Notes under the pieces: model-generated
What the model was told of the DNA's origin: nothing
The model's input: only the letters and a program-made list of their open reading frames with translations
Databases searched by the model: none
Shown here: piece after piece, positions 1 through 8,675 of the stretch
Numbering within the stretch: the first letter of the stretch is position 1
How the letters are laid out: the number at the start of each line of letters is the position of its first letter
Made by a program: the position numbers and the translations under genes
Source of the DNA: Streptomyces graminofaciens
GTDB taxonomy: Bacteria; Actinomycetota; Actinomycetes; Streptomycetales; Streptomycetaceae
DNA: 64,000 nucleotides
Direction of reading: 5' to 3'
Assembly: GCF_030294945.1 (NCBI RefSeq)
Contig: NZ_AP018448.1
Span: forward strand, 9,086,501 to 9,150,500

Positions 1-2
1 CT

Positions 3-371
3 CTAGCCGCCGACGGCGTGGGCGACCTCGCCGACGCGATCACCGAGTCCTTCGGCTCCTTCACCGGCTTCAAGGCCCAGCTCACCAAGGCCGCCGCCAC
101 CACCCAGGGCTCCGGCTGGGGCGTCCTGGCCTACGAGCCCGTCAGCGGGCGCCTGATCGTCGAGCAGGTTTACGACCATCAGGGCAACGTCGGCCAGGGT
201 TCCACCCCGATCCTGGTCTTCGACGCCTGGGAGCACGCCTTCTACCTGCAGTACAAGAACCAGAAGGTCGACTTCATCGACGCGATGTGGGCCGTCGTCA
301 ACTGGCAGGACGTGGCCCGGCGTTACGCCGCAGCCAAGGAGCGCGGCGACAGCCTGCTGCTCCGCCCGTGA
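3..371 (+). CDS. sodF: Fe/Mn-type superoxide dismutase, C-terminal part (cut by window edge)
   Basis: Converts superoxide to oxygen and hydrogen peroxide in the cytoplasm. Only the C-terminal 122 residues are present; the reading frame is open to the left edge, so the start lies outside the window. The DAWEHAFY motif contains the Asp and His metal ligands of the Fe/Mn SOD family, and the [15 protein letters not shown] and NWQDVARRY segments are typical of the actinomycete Fe(Zn)-type enzyme. Sequence alone does not settle which metal is used; the symbol follows the Streptomyces usage. A strong terminator follows about 75 bp downstream. Confidence 0.92.
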   Translation, partial: LAADGVGDLADAITESFGSFTGFKAQLTKAAATTQGSGWGVLAYEPVSGRLIVEQVYDHQGNVGQGSTPILVFDAWEHAFYLQYKNQKVDFIDAMWAVVNWQDVARRYAAAKERGDSLLLRP

Positions 372-444
372 CGCTGTAATCGCGTCGGCACCGACGTCCT
401 GCTCGTGATCGTCTTCTCACCCTTCACGGAGCAGGCGGTACAAC

Positions 445-483
445 GGAAGGCTCCCGCAGGCCCGATGCCTACGGGAGCCTTCC
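445..483 (+). terminator. Intrinsic terminator after sodF
   Basis: A perfect 12-bp inverted repeat (445-456 against 472-483, GGAAGGCTCCCG) encloses a 15-nt loop. It lies between sodF and the convergent acetyltransferase gene, so it may serve both. There is no long T-tract, as is usual in high-GC actinomycetes. Confidence 0.8.
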
Positions 484-520
484 TGTTGCTGAGGCCGGCT
501 TGAGAGGCTGTTTGTCGGTC

Positions 521-970
521 TCAGATGGTGGTGAACCGCAACTCGGGCCGCTCCCAGTTCACCTTCAGTGGTGAGGGGGCGACGGTCCCCACCCGCACGG
601 CGCCCAGGCGTCGGTAGAACTCCTCGGCCGGGGGATGGGAGACCACCCGCACCTCGGTCAGGCCGGCCGCCCCGGCCTGAGTGATCATGGGCTCGATGAG
701 GAGCCGTCCGACCCCCCCTCCCTGAACATCGTCCGCCACGAAGGCCAGGTCCACCTCCGGTGGCTTCAGCAGCAGGGCGTAGAAGCCCTGGAGCCGTCCG
801 GTCTCATCGACGGCCACGAAGACCTGGTGCCGGGTGATGTAGTCGGCGGTGACCCGGTAGCCGGGGATGATCGAGGCGTACGGTCCCTGGTAGGCACCGC
901 AGTTCTGGATCAGGCTGGTGAGGCGGTCTGCGTCCCGCGCGACGGCGCGCTTGATCGTCGTGGACTGCAT
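521..970 (-). CDS. GNAT-family N-acetyltransferase
   Basis: A 149-residue GCN5-related acetyltransferase that probably transfers an acetyl group from acetyl-CoA to a small molecule or protein amine; the substrate is unknown. The cofactor-loop motif QGGGVGRLLIEP (Q-x-x-G-x-G) follows the strand VDLAFVADDV, and the C-terminal EEFYRRLGAVRVG segment is typical of the fold. ATG at 970 is chosen because a purine-rich AGGGAG precedes it; the frame is open further upstream but runs into another gene. The ABC-ATPase fragment upstream ends only 2 nt before this ATG, so the two were probably once one operon. Confidence 0.85.
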   Translation of the reverse strand: MQSTTIKRAVARDADRLTSLIQNCGAYQGPYASIIPGYRVTADYITRHQVFVAVDETGRLQGFYALLLKPPEVDLAFVADDVQGGGVGRLLIEPMITQAGAAGLTEVRVVSHPPAEEFYRRLGAVRVGTVAPSPLKVNWERPELRFTTI

Positions 971-972
971 CC

Positions 973-1182
973 CTATTGCTCCCTGGCTTTTGCGGCGGTC
1001 AGTTTCTCCCAGTGGACGGTGCGGTCGCACCAGCGGTCCAGGAGCACCTGGTCGTGGCCGACGGCGAGCAGTCCAGCACCGGTGGCGGTGCGATAGTCCT
1101 CGACCGCTGCCACCAGGGCGGTGGTGGTGGAGGCGTCGAGCATCGCGGTCATCTCGTCGCAGATCAGTCCGGAACCCCTCAT
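973..1182 (-). pseudogene. ABC transporter ATPase, C-terminal fragment (left side)
   Basis: This fragment holds only the end of an ABC ATPase of the oligopeptide/nickel (DppD/F, NikD/E) type. It begins at Walker B (LICDEMTAMLDAST) and continues through the switch region (AVGHDQVLLDRW) to a normal TAG stop. Walker A, the Q-loop and the LSGGQ signature are missing, so it cannot hydrolyse ATP. Homology stops at about 1171-1180, before the MATE gene. A second ATPase fragment, also beginning at Walker B but on the opposite strand, lies at 6117-6374, so the cassette between them is bounded by broken ATPase genes. Confidence 0.75.
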
Positions 1183-1280
1183 CTACCTCACCGTCGCCGT
1201 CCCTGCCAGAAGATCGCCGCGACGCCGTTGGGCAAGACGGCCAAAGTGATCTGTTGCGGGCCCCCGGTTGCAGCAGGGGC

Positions 1281-2690
1281 TCAGGGCCGGGCCGTCGCGA
1301 CCCCGTGCAGGCGCTCTACACCCTGGTTGAAGCGACGCAGCAGGAGCAGCGCGGTCGTGGCGAGGCCGGCGAGCAGGCCCAGCCAGATGCCGACGGTGTC
1401 CCAGCCGGTGGCGAAGCCGAGAAGTGCGGCGGCGGGCAGGCCGACGAGCCAGTAGCCGACGAGGGTGACGCGGAAGCCGCCCTTGGTGTCGTCGAGGCCG
1501 CGCAGGAGGCCGACGCCGATGTTCTGGGCGCAGTCGAAGAACTGCATCACCGCGGCGATCAGCAGGAGGTTCGTGGCGAGGTCGGTGGCCGTCCGGCTCT
1601 CGCCCTCGAAGAACGGCGCCAGCACCAGGCCCGGGAGAGCGACGTAGACGACCGCCACGACCGCCATGACCGCGGCGGCGCAGGCCAGGGCCGTCGCCTT
1701 CAGTCGCTGGGCGGCCCCGGTGTTGCCGAGGGCGAGTTCACGGCTGACGCCGAGGGATGCGGCGTGGGAGAGGCCGACGGCGATCTGGAAGACGATGTAG
1801 ACGAGTTGGTTGACGGCCGTGTGCGCGGCCAGCGCGGCCGTGCCGAAGCTGCCCACCAGCAGGGCGACGACGGAGAAGAAGCCCGCCTCGGAACCGTAGG
1901 TGGCGGCGATCGGCGTTCCGAGTGCCGTCAGTCGGCGCAGGGTGGCCGGGCGGGTCTTCCAGATGCTCAGCGACAGCACCGGCGCCAGCCGTGGATCGCG
2001 GCGGGCGGAGAGGTACAGGGCGAGGAAGGACAGTGCATACACCGAGCTCGTCGCGAGCCCGATACCCGGCAGGCCCAGCTTCGGCAGGCCCCAAGTTCCA
2101 TGGATGAAGACCCAGTTGAGCCCCGCGTTGACGGCGATCGAGGCGATCGTGATGCGCAGTAGGGCCTGGGGGCGGCGCATGCCGGCCGTGAACTGGCGTA
2201 TCGCCTGGAACCACAGGCAGGGCACCAGGCCGGGCGCCATCGTGTACAGCACCGGCTTCGCCGCGGCGACCACGTCCGCGTCCTGGCCGAGGAACACCAC
2301 GGCATGCCCGATCAGCACCATCAGCAGCGCGCCCGCGAGACCCGCGAGGGTGGACAGCAGCAGGCTCGCCCGGACGAGGTCCCGGACCTCCTCGCGAGCG
2401 GCCTCCGCCTCGGCGCCCTCGGCCTCCGTGCCCCGCGTCTCGGCGCGCGCGTCCGCCGCGGCGACCTGGTTGCCGACGGCCGTGACGAGGCCGACGCCCA
2501 TGGTGCGCAACTGGTTGAAGATCACCATGGCGAGGCCGCCGGCCGCCAGGGCCTCGGTGCCGAGCAGGCCCATCATGATCGTGTCGGTGGTGGTGAGCGC
2601 GACCTGGGCGAGCTGGGTGAGCGCGAGCGGCACGGCGAGCGTGGCGAGGGCACGGCCGTCGGTGAGGAGGCGGGCGAGGGCGGGCTGCAT
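1281..2690 (-). CDS. MATE-family efflux transporter
   Basis: A 469-residue inner-membrane protein with about 12 hydrophobic segments, of the length and pattern of MATE (NorM/DinF-like) cation-coupled exporters. Recognisable features are the N-terminal half PLALTQLAQVALTTTDTIMMG and the repeated half near GTPIAATYGSEAGFF. Its ATG shares one base with the stop codon of the upstream SbnA-like gene (TGATG), indicating translational coupling. Position and coupling suggest that it exports the product of the diaminopropionate cassette, probably a siderophore or amino-acid-derived metabolite. The exported compound is inference; the family call is firm. A hydrophilic insert of about 25 residues rich in Ala and Glu lies near residues 75-100. 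Confidence 0.9.
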   Translation of the reverse strand: MQPALARLLTDGRALATLAVPLALTQLAQVALTTTDTIMMGLLGTEALAAGGLAMVIFNQLRTMGVGLVTAVGNQVAAADARAETRGTEAEGAEAEAAREEVRDLVRASLLLSTLAGLAGALLMVLIGHAVVFLGQDADVVAAAKPVLYTMAPGLVPCLWFQAIRQFTAGMRRPQALLRITIASIAVNAGLNWVFIHGTWGLPKLGLPGIGLATSSVYALSFLALYLSARRDPRLAPVLSLSIWKTRPATLRRLTALGTPIAATYGSEAGFFSVVALLVGSFGTAALAAHTAVNQLVYIVFQIAVGLSHAASLGVSRELALGNTGAAQRLKATALACAAAVMAVVAVVYVALPGLVLAPFFEGESRTATDLATNLLLIAAVMQFFDCAQNIGVGLLRGLDDTKGGFRVTLVGYWLVGLPAAALLGFATGWDTVGIWLGLLAGLATTALLLLRRFNQGVERLHGVATARP

Positions 2691-3733
2691 CAGTCCTGTT
2701 CCTGCGAGGGGTCCTGCGAGGAGTGCGGCGACGTGGGGAGTTGGCGGAGCTTGGTCAGCAACTCGTCGACCTCGCGCTCCACCTGGAGGGAGAGGAGAGC
2801 ACGGGCGGCCATCCAGTCGTCGTCGAAGACGGTGTCCATGTACTTCTCCCCGCCGTCGTTGATCAACGCGACCATAGTCGTGCCGGGCGGCAGCGCGGAC
2901 AGCCGGGCCAGGGCCTCGTACACGACGCCGCCCGCCGAGCCGCCGAGGAGCAGTCCGGTGCGCCGGGCGACGGCCCGCGCGGTGGCGAACGCCTCGACGT
3001 CGCCGACCTTCACGCCCTCGTCCAGCAGCGAGTAGTCGACCATCGCCCCGATCGTCGCGCCCTCGGGCGTGCCGGTTCCCGACTGGTGGTAGTCGTGCGC
3101 GGGCGGCCCGAACGCGATCGAGCCCTTCGGCTGCACGCCGACGATCCGCACCCCGGGTACCGTCTCCCGCAGCGGACCCCCGGTCCCGAACAGTCCGCCG
3201 CCTGTGCCCACCGCGCCGATGAGGATGTCGATACGGCCATCCAGCGCGGCGTGGAGTTCGCGGGCCACCGGGTGATAACCCACTCCGTTCGCCATGTTGT
3301 TGTGCTGCTCGGTGAAGTAGGCGTTGTCCAACTCGGCGGCCATCTTCTCCGCGAACTCCTCGCGGGCGGCGGTGGCCAGTTCCTCGTCCCCGTCGTCGGC
3401 GACGTACACCAGCTCCGCGCCGAGTGCCTTCATCGCGCGCAGCTTGTCGACGGCGGCGTGGTGGTCGACGACGGCGGTGAAGGTGTAGCCGCGCTCGGCG
3501 GCCACGACGGCGAGGCCGAGCCCGGTGTTGCCGGAGGTCGACTCGATGATCCGGCCGCCGGGGCGCAGCAGGCCGCGTTCCTCGGCGTCGACGACCATCT
3601 GCCGGGCCATCCGTATCTTGGCGGTGCCGGTCGGGTTGAACTGCTCCAGCTTCAGCAGCAGCCGGGCGTCGCTCTCCGTACGGGCCAGCTCGAACAGCGG
3701 GGTGGCGCCGATGAGTTCGGAGACCTGCCGCAC
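2690..3733 (-). CDS. SbnA-like PLP-dependent diaminopropionate synthase (cysteine synthase fold)
   Basis: A 347-residue fold-type II PLP enzyme of the cysteine synthase/SbnA group. In the known pathway SbnA condenses O-phosphoserine with glutamate to N-(1-amino-1-carboxyethyl)-glutamate, which SbnB oxidises to L-2,3-diaminopropionate. The PLP-lysine lies in NPTGTAKIRMA, the substrate loop is STSGNTG, and the phosphate-binding loop is GTGGG. NPTGTAKIR differs from the NPxGSxKDR of true cysteine synthases and fits the SbnA side of the family. An SbnB-like gene in the same operon supports this role. The start is GTG at 3733; an ATG with a good ribosome-binding site at about 3762 is out of frame, so the true N-terminus is uncertain. 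The last 25 residues are a polar tail. Confidence 0.82.
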   Translation of the reverse strand: MRQVSELIGATPLFELARTESDARLLLKLEQFNPTGTAKIRMARQMVVDAEERGLLRPGGRIIESTSGNTGLGLAVVAAERGYTFTAVVDHHAAVDKLRAMKALGAELVYVADDGDEELATAAREEFAEKMAAELDNAYFTEQHNNMANGVGYHPVARELHAALDGRIDILIGAVGTGGGLFGTGGPLRETVPGVRIVGVQPKGSIAFGPPAHDYHQSGTGTPEGATIGAMVDYSLLDEGVKVGDVEAFATARAVARRTGLLLGGSAGGVVYEALARLSALPPGTTMVALINDGGEKYMDTVFDDDWMAARALLSLQVEREVDELLTKLRQLPTSPHSSQDPSQEQD

Positions 3734-3812
3734 GATGGGCGGCCGGTACAGGGGTCGTCCATGGAGGCTCCTGTGGTCTTCAGGCGGTCTTTGGTCGGTC
3801 GTCGATCGGTCT

Positions 3813-5153
3813 TCAGCGGGGATGGCGGTCGAGGCGCCAGCGGAAACGGGATCCCGAGAGCTCGACGACGACCTTCGGGGGCAGCGGAAGGTCGTGGAAC
3901 GGCGACTCGTTGGAGTCCATCTGGTAGCCCGCCGTGTTCAGGTACACGAGCAGGTCACCGACGGCCGGCCGCACCGGGAAGGGGATCTTGCGCCAGGTCA
4001 GCATGTCCGACTCCAGGCAGGTCGCCGCCCCCACGCACGCCGGGTACGGCCCCGCGTCGGCGACCGGACGGGCAGCGGCGGGCACGAGCACCGGGTCCGG
4101 CAGGAACTCGCTGTCGAACCACTACTCCGACAGGCTGAGGCTGCTGCCGTCCACGGTCAGGATCGCGTACCCGTCGCGTTCTTTCACGCCCTGCACCCGG
4201 AACACCGTGAACCCGGCCTGGTCCAGCAGCGCCCGGCCCGGTTCGACGAGGAGGGCGACCCCGGCCGCACGCAACAGCTCGGCCAGTGTGGTGACTTGGC
4301 CCGTCGGGGTGGCCGTCAGGATCGTACGCAGAGCGTCGGCGCCGGCGACGGGGGAGTGGTACGGATAGAAACCCCCGAAGGACTTCTCCGCGTGGAAGTG
4401 TTCGGGGCGCCGGCTCTCCTCGAACCGCCGCCAGTCCTCCGCCGCCACGTAGTCCACGGCGAGGCCGCCGCCGACGCTGATCCGGTCGGCGCGCAGTCCG
4501 AGAGCCCGGGCGCGGGTGCAGAGTGTGACCAACTCCGCCGCGAGGTCCGTGCGTTGGCGGACGTCGTAGCCGGAGAGATGGAAGCTGAACCCCTCCATGC
4601 CGACGGGCCCGTCGACGCATCGCCGCAGGGCTGTCTCCAGTTCGCCGTCGTTCAGACCGAAGCGGCTGTGCGGCTGCTCCGGAGGCAGGCGGCGCAGCAA
4701 CACCCGTGCCATACGGCCGAGTTCATCGGCCAGGGCGATCAGCCGGTCCAGTTCGTCCAGCGCGTCCACCGCGATCAGCGCGCCCTGGAGCACGGCGACC
4801 CGCAGCAGCCCGTCCGCCTTGGCCGGACCGGTCACCACCAGGTCCTCGCCGCGCACCCCGGCCGCCAGGGCCTCGCGCAGCTCCCCATGGCTCGCCACGT
4901 CCACGCCCAGGCCGGCCACGGCCGCTCGTTCGGCGTAGACGGCCGCCTTGTTGGCCTTCTTCGCGTAGTACACGCGGCCGTCCACCCCCGCCTCGGCGAA
5001 CACGTTCCGGAACGCCGCGGCGTTCGCGTCGAAGCGTTCGGGGAGCAGTACGTGGTACGGGCCGTCGAGACCGTGGCTCAGCTCGTCCAGCAAGGGGCCG
5101 GCCAGCAGGGCCCGTACCTCGGGTGTCGTGTGCGAGGGGAGCGCCGTGGTCAC
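3813..5153 (-). pseudogene. SbnH-like PLP-dependent decarboxylase with an in-frame TAG stop
   Basis: A fold-type III decarboxylase of the ornithine/diaminopimelate family, resembling SbnH. The N-terminal barrel has the PLP-lysine motif YYAKKANK (Lys at about residue 66), FHLSGY, the GGG phosphate loop and EPGRALLDQAG. Codon 344 (4122-4124) is TAG. The same frame then continues for 102 conserved residues containing CLESDML (the Cys-x-x-x-Asp region that completes the neighbouring active site) and YLNTAGYQMDSNESPFH. No frameshift is needed: one CAG-to-TAG change would explain it. Without the tail the enzyme should be inactive, so this is a recent nonsense mutation, a sequencing error, or readthrough. 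The GTG start overlaps the SbnB-like stop (GTGA) behind a GGAGG. Confidence 0.8.
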
Positions 5154-6124
5154 CTCCACAGCGGCACCGCCGTTCCCAGCCCCTGGGCGAGGGCCAGTTG
5201 GGCGAACCGGTGGCCCAGGGCGATGTCGGTGACGACCAGCCCGCTGTTGTACGCAAAGATCCGCTGATCCGGGTCCGTACGGCCCTCGGCGCGGCCCGCG
5301 AGGACCTCGGGGAACTCGGTGTCCACGTCACGGAGTTGCCCGTCCGCATCGGCCATGTCCACGCCCGTGACGCGCATCTGCGCCGCGCTGGTGGCGATCA
5401 CCCGGTCGGCCCGGTGCAGCGTCGACGGCCCGATGCCGTAGCCGATGAGGACGGACAGGGCGGCGGGCCTGAGCCACTCCGCGTCCACGGACGCCGGGGT
5501 GTTGGGGCCCGCCGTGGCGAGCACGATGTCCGCGTCGCCGGCCGCCGCGCGCAGATCGGTCACGATCTCCAGCTCCCGGTCGGGGAAATACGCGTGCAAC
5601 TGCTCGCGCACCGCACGGATGCCGTCCGGATGCGTGCCGAAGAGCATCAGCCGCTCCAGGTCCGGCAGCGTGGTCAGCAGGAACGGCAGCGCGAGCCGTC
5701 CCTGTGTGGCGGTGCCGATGACCAGGGCGTTGCGGGCGCCGGGCACGGCCAGTTCGCGGGCCAGCAGCGCCGAGACCGCCGGGGTGCGCAGCGCGCCGAC
5801 CCGGCCGCAGTCCAGCATCGCGACCGGCAGCCCGGTCTCGTCGTCGTACAGGGTCAGCGTCGTGTAGTAGTGCTGCTTGTCGCGGTCCTCGTGCAGGCCG
5901 TACTTGTACGACGTCTTCACCGCGACCACGCCCCGCTCGCCGTCGCGGCCGAGCATCGCGTACGCCACCGAGTGGCCGTCCTCCGGCTTGACGGTGAGCT
6001 TGCGCGGGTTGTCGGACCTGCCGTCGGCCAGCGTGCGGTACGCCTGCTCGACGACGGAGACGACGTCGGACAGGGTGATGTCGATGCCGGCCACGTCACT
6101 GGTGCTGAGGATCCGTGAGATCAC
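5150..6124 (-). CDS. SbnB-like dehydrogenase (ornithine cyclodeaminase/mu-crystallin family)
   Basis: A 324-residue NAD(P)-dependent enzyme of the OCD/mu-crystallin family. SbnB members oxidise the SbnA product to release L-2,3-diaminopropionate. The family shows in AVKTSYKYGLHEDRD, LDCGRVGALRTPAVSALLAREL (substrate site), the Rossmann loop VIGTATQGRLALPFL and VLATAGPNTPASV. It is first in the operon, followed with overlaps by the decarboxylase, SbnA-like and MATE genes. The start is doubtful: GTG at 6124 gives a natural N-terminus, but CGGAG abuts it with no spacing, and homology to an ABC ATPase on the other strand begins at 6117. The original promoter and start were probably lost or rebuilt at this junction. 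Confidence 0.8.
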   Translation of the reverse strand: MISRILSTSDVAGIDITLSDVVSVVEQAYRTLADGRSDNPRKLTVKPEDGHSVAYAMLGRDGERGVVAVKTSYKYGLHEDRDKQHYYTTLTLYDDETGLPVAMLDCGRVGALRTPAVSALLARELAVPGARNALVIGTATQGRLALPFLLTTLPDLERLMLFGTHPDGIRAVREQLHAYFPDRELEIVTDLRAAAGDADIVLATAGPNTPASVDAEWLRPAALSVLIGYGIGPSTLHRADRVIATSAAQMRVTGVDMADADGQLRDVDTEFPEVLAGRAEGRTDPDQRIFAYNSGLVVTDIALGHRFAQLALAQGLGTAVPLWR

Positions 6125-6374
6125 CTCCGCGCTGGACCCCGACACAGGCCACGCGATCATGGACTTCCTCACCGACCTGCGCGAGCGTCGCGGCACGACC
6201 CTCGTCCTCATCAGCCACGACCTGCCCCTCATCGCCGACCGCACGGACACCGTCACTGTCCTGGAGGCGGGCCGCGTCGTCGAGTCGGGCCACACGGCCG
6301 ACGTCTTCACCGACCCACAGCACGAGGCGACACAGGCACTGCTGGGCACGTCCGCGCCTGCCGCGAGGCCCTGA
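6117..6374 (+). pseudogene. ABC transporter ATPase, C-terminal fragment (right side)
   Basis: The plus strand encodes the last 85 residues of an ABC ATPase of the dipeptide/nickel family: EITSALDPDT just after the Walker B aspartate, then VLISHDLPLIADRTDTV (switch histidine), VLEAGRVVESG and a natural stop. The upstream part of the gene (Walker A and signature) is absent. Homology starts at 6117 and collides head-on with the start of the SbnB-like gene. Together with the 973-1182 fragment this is one of two ATPase remnants cut at almost the same domain position on either side of the cassette. There is no in-frame start nearby, so it is unlikely to be translated. Confidence 0.75.
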
Positions 6375-6762
6375 CCGCGGGCCGCCGTGCACCGCCGAAG
6401 CGACTTGAAGCCGGTGACGCGGACTCGGCCCGTATGGGTTCTCGTGCGGTGTCCGTACGAGATCGATCCAGGAGGCGGAGGGTGCTGCACGCTGCTTTTT
6501 CGACCTGCCTGAGTCTCTGCAATCTTGTGTGTGCCCAAGTAGGAGCGTCGTGAGGACGGGCGTGAGCCGCTGCGGCGAAATCCGGAGTTGAAGGGGGACA
6601 CCGACAGCCGAGGCTCCCTCTTCGATCAAGCTCACCCCCTGGGAGGTCTTGCATACGCTCGGACGTGCCAGCCACCCTGCTGTCCCGGCAGGGGGTGGGC
6701 CGGAGTCGAGTGTCTGGCCGGGGCAGATGGAGTATTGCGATGCGAGAATCTAGGGTCGGCAC
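6375..6762 (+). promoter_or_regulatory. Intergenic region with a likely leaderless promoter for the response regulator
   Basis: No gene was recognised in these 388 bp. Near the right end is TAGGGT (6751-6756), a good actinomycete -10 hexamer, only 6 nt before the GTG start of the response regulator and with no Shine-Dalgarno between them. This predicts transcription starting at the GTG, that is, a leaderless mRNA. An imperfect GC-rich hairpin (CCACCCTGC against GCAGGGGGTGG, about 6670-6700) lies upstream and may terminate transcription arriving from the left. Confidence 0.5.
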
Positions 6763-7416
6763 GTGGCTTTCATCCTGGTGTGTGAAGACGACGCGGCGGT
6801 TCGCGGCATTCTCAGGCGTGCCCTGGAGCACGACGGTCACACCGTTTCCGTCGCTGCCACGGCGGACAGCCTGCTACGGCAGCTCGCACCGGTGCCCCAG
6901 CTGGTCGTCCTGGATCTCGGGCTGCCGGACGCCGACGGCCGCGATGTCTGCCTGGCCCTGAGGGCTCGCGGCGTCGATGTGCCGGTGTTGATGCTCACCG
7001 CCCTGGACGGTCTGCATCACAAGGTGGGCGGGTTCGAGGCGGGCGCCGACGACTACATGACCAAACCCTTCGACATCCCGGAACTGCTGGTCCGCGTCCG
7101 GGCCCTGCTGCGCCGTTCCACTGTGGCGCCCGCATCGCACGAGGTCGTCCTCGATCCGGCGAAGCACATGGTGACCTACGATGCGGCGAGCATGAGCCTG
7201 ACCCCGACCGAGTTCCGCCTGCTGGGCCGCCTGATCGCCTCGCGGGGCGACGCGGTGCGCCGTCACGCCCTCGTCGCCGCCGGCTGGCCGCACGGGGCCC
7301 AGGTCAGCGACAACACCCTCGACTCCTATGTGCGCCGGCTGCGGACCAAGCTCGGTCCGCTGGGTGTGGCCGAACGGCTCGCGACGGTCCGCGGTGTGGG
7401 CTACCGATGGCAGTGA
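6763..7416 (+). CDS. OmpR/PhoB-type response regulator
   Basis: A 217-residue two-component regulator. The receiver domain (about residues 1-115) has the acidic pair CEDD, the phospho-acceptor Asp in LVVLDLGLPDADG, a Thr in LMLTALDG and the Lys in YMTKPFD. The C-terminal winged helix (about 125-217) has SLTPTEFRLLGRL and the recognition region SDNTLDSYVRRLRTKL. Its stop overlaps the kinase start by 10 nt. It resembles the regulator at 42354-43016 (DADGRDVC and SDNTLD motifs in both), and both sit beside DUF347 genes carrying an 11-bp direct repeat of the kind OmpR-type dimers bind. It is therefore a candidate binder of that box (inference). Confidence 0.92.
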   Translation: MAFILVCEDDAAVRGILRRALEHDGHTVSVAATADSLLRQLAPVPQLVVLDLGLPDADGRDVCLALRARGVDVPVLMLTALDGLHHKVGGFEAGADDYMTKPFDIPELLVRVRALLRRSTVAPASHEVVLDPAKHMVTYDAASMSLTPTEFRLLGRLIASRGDAVRRHALVAAGWPHGAQVSDNTLDSYVRRLRTKLGPLGVAERLATVRGVGYRWQ

Positions 7417-8675
7417 CGGGATTCCGCAGAAGCGTCGTCGCGCTCACCGTTCTGATCGCCACCGCCGTGGTCGCCATCCTGGTCGTCGTCTCGCACGTGC
7501 TGCTGAGCAGGGTGACGGACGCCGACGCGCACGATCTGGCCCGTACGCGCACCGAGGCGGTCGCGGCGAACGTGACCGTCAAGGGTGGCCGTGTCGTGCT
7601 CACGGAGAACGGCAGTGAGGCGCTGGACGAGGTCGCCTGGGTGTATGCCGACCGCCGCCTGATCGACGGGAACGTACCGGCGAGCGTGGTCAGGCGTGTC
7701 CATGAGCTGGTGGACTCGGGGCGTTCGCAGACCGCGACCGTCGGCGACTCCCTTCTGTACGCGCGGACGGTCCCGGTCGACGGCCATCACGTGATGGTGG
7801 TCGTCCGGGTGGACCTCACGCCCTATGAGACGTCCGAGCAGCGCAGTCTGACCTTGTCGCTGATCCTCGGCGGCCTCACGATCGTCCTCGCCGGCGGTGT
7901 CGCACATCTCGTGGTGCGCCGCGCGCTGCGGGTCGTGCACGAAATGGCCGCCCTCGCCGACGACTGGGGCCATCACGAACCCGGCCGCCGCTTCAATCTC
8001 GGCGTCCCCCGGGACGAGTTCGGGGAACTGGGACAGACCCTGGACCGCCTTCTGGAGCGCGTCGACAACGCGCTGGCGGACGAACGCCGGCTCACCGACG
8101 AGATCGCCCACGAGCTGCGGACACCGCTCACGGTCCTGCGGGGTGAAGCGCAGCTGGCTCAGCTGTCCGGTGATCCGGTGCCGCCGGAGGCGGTACTGAG
8201 CGAGGTCGACCGTCTCGACGCGGCGATCACGACGATCCTGCGCGCCGCGCGCGCCCGCACGGACGAGGGGACCCGGTGCGATCTGCGCACCGCCACGCGG
8301 CAGGCGATCGGCGGTCGCGCGGTCGAGGTCGACGTTCCGGCGAAGATCGAGGTGGCCGTGGCGCCCGACGTCGCCGTGTCGCTGCTGTCACCCCTTGTGG
8401 AGAACGGCCTGCGGCATGCGAGGACGCGGGTGTGGATCACCGCACGCAGTCAGGGTGCGGCTGTCGTGGTCGATGTCCTGGACGACGGCCCCGGGTTCGA
8501 TCCCTCGGACGTCGAGCGGGTCTTCGAGGCGGGTGTGACCGGCGGCGACGGATTTGGGCTGGGGCTGCCGGTGGTCCGGCGCATCGCCGCCTCGGCCGGT
8601 GCGGAGGTCCGCGCGATCGCGGACGGCCGCGGTCACGTCGAGGTGACGCTCCCGGCCGCGGGTGCGGTCACGTAG
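7407..8675 (+). CDS. Sensor histidine kinase
   Basis: A 422-residue membrane kinase, partner of the overlapping regulator. Transmembrane segments lie at about residues 12-32 and 148-170, enclosing an extracytoplasmic sensor of about 115 residues. A HAMP-like region follows, then the H-box DEIAHELRTPLTVLRGE with the phosphorylated His, the N-box LLSPLVENGLRHA, and G-boxes DDGPGFDPSD and GFGLGLP. It is similar in layout to the kinase at 40981-42357. The gene's stop lies inside the direct-repeat box that precedes the DUF347 gene, so kinase read-through and a separate DUF347 promoter probably coexist. The stimulus is unknown. Confidence 0.92.
   Translation: MAVTGFRRSVVALTVLIATAVVAILVVVSHVLLSRVTDADAHDLARTRTEAVAANVTVKGGRVVLTENGSEALDEVAWVYADRRLIDGNVPASVVRRVHELVDSGRSQTATVGDSLLYARTVPVDGHHVMVVVRVDLTPYETSEQRSLTLSLILGGLTIVLAGGVAHLVVRRALRVVHEMAALADDWGHHEPGRRFNLGVPRDEFGELGQTLDRLLERVDNALADERRLTDEIAHELRTPLTVLRGEAQLAQLSGDPVPPEAVLSEVDRLDAAITTILRAARARTDEGTRCDLRTATRQAIGGRAVEVDVPAKIEVAVAPDVAVSLLSPLVENGLRHARTRVWITARSQGAAVVVDVLDDGPGFDPSDVERVFEAGVTGGDGFGLGLPVVRRIAASAGAEVRAIADGRGHVEVTLPAAGAVT

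Noticed and set aside
3813..4091. The decarboxylase tail as an independent 92-codon gene starting at 4091.
   Set aside because: It has no ribosome site and encodes only the second half of a domain; it is in the same frame as the upstream part with only one stop codon between.
6124..6601. N-terminal extension of the SbnB-like protein to position 6601.
   Set aside because: The extra codons are antisense to the ABC-ATPase fragment and show no similarity to the family N-terminus, which begins near residue SRILSTSDV.
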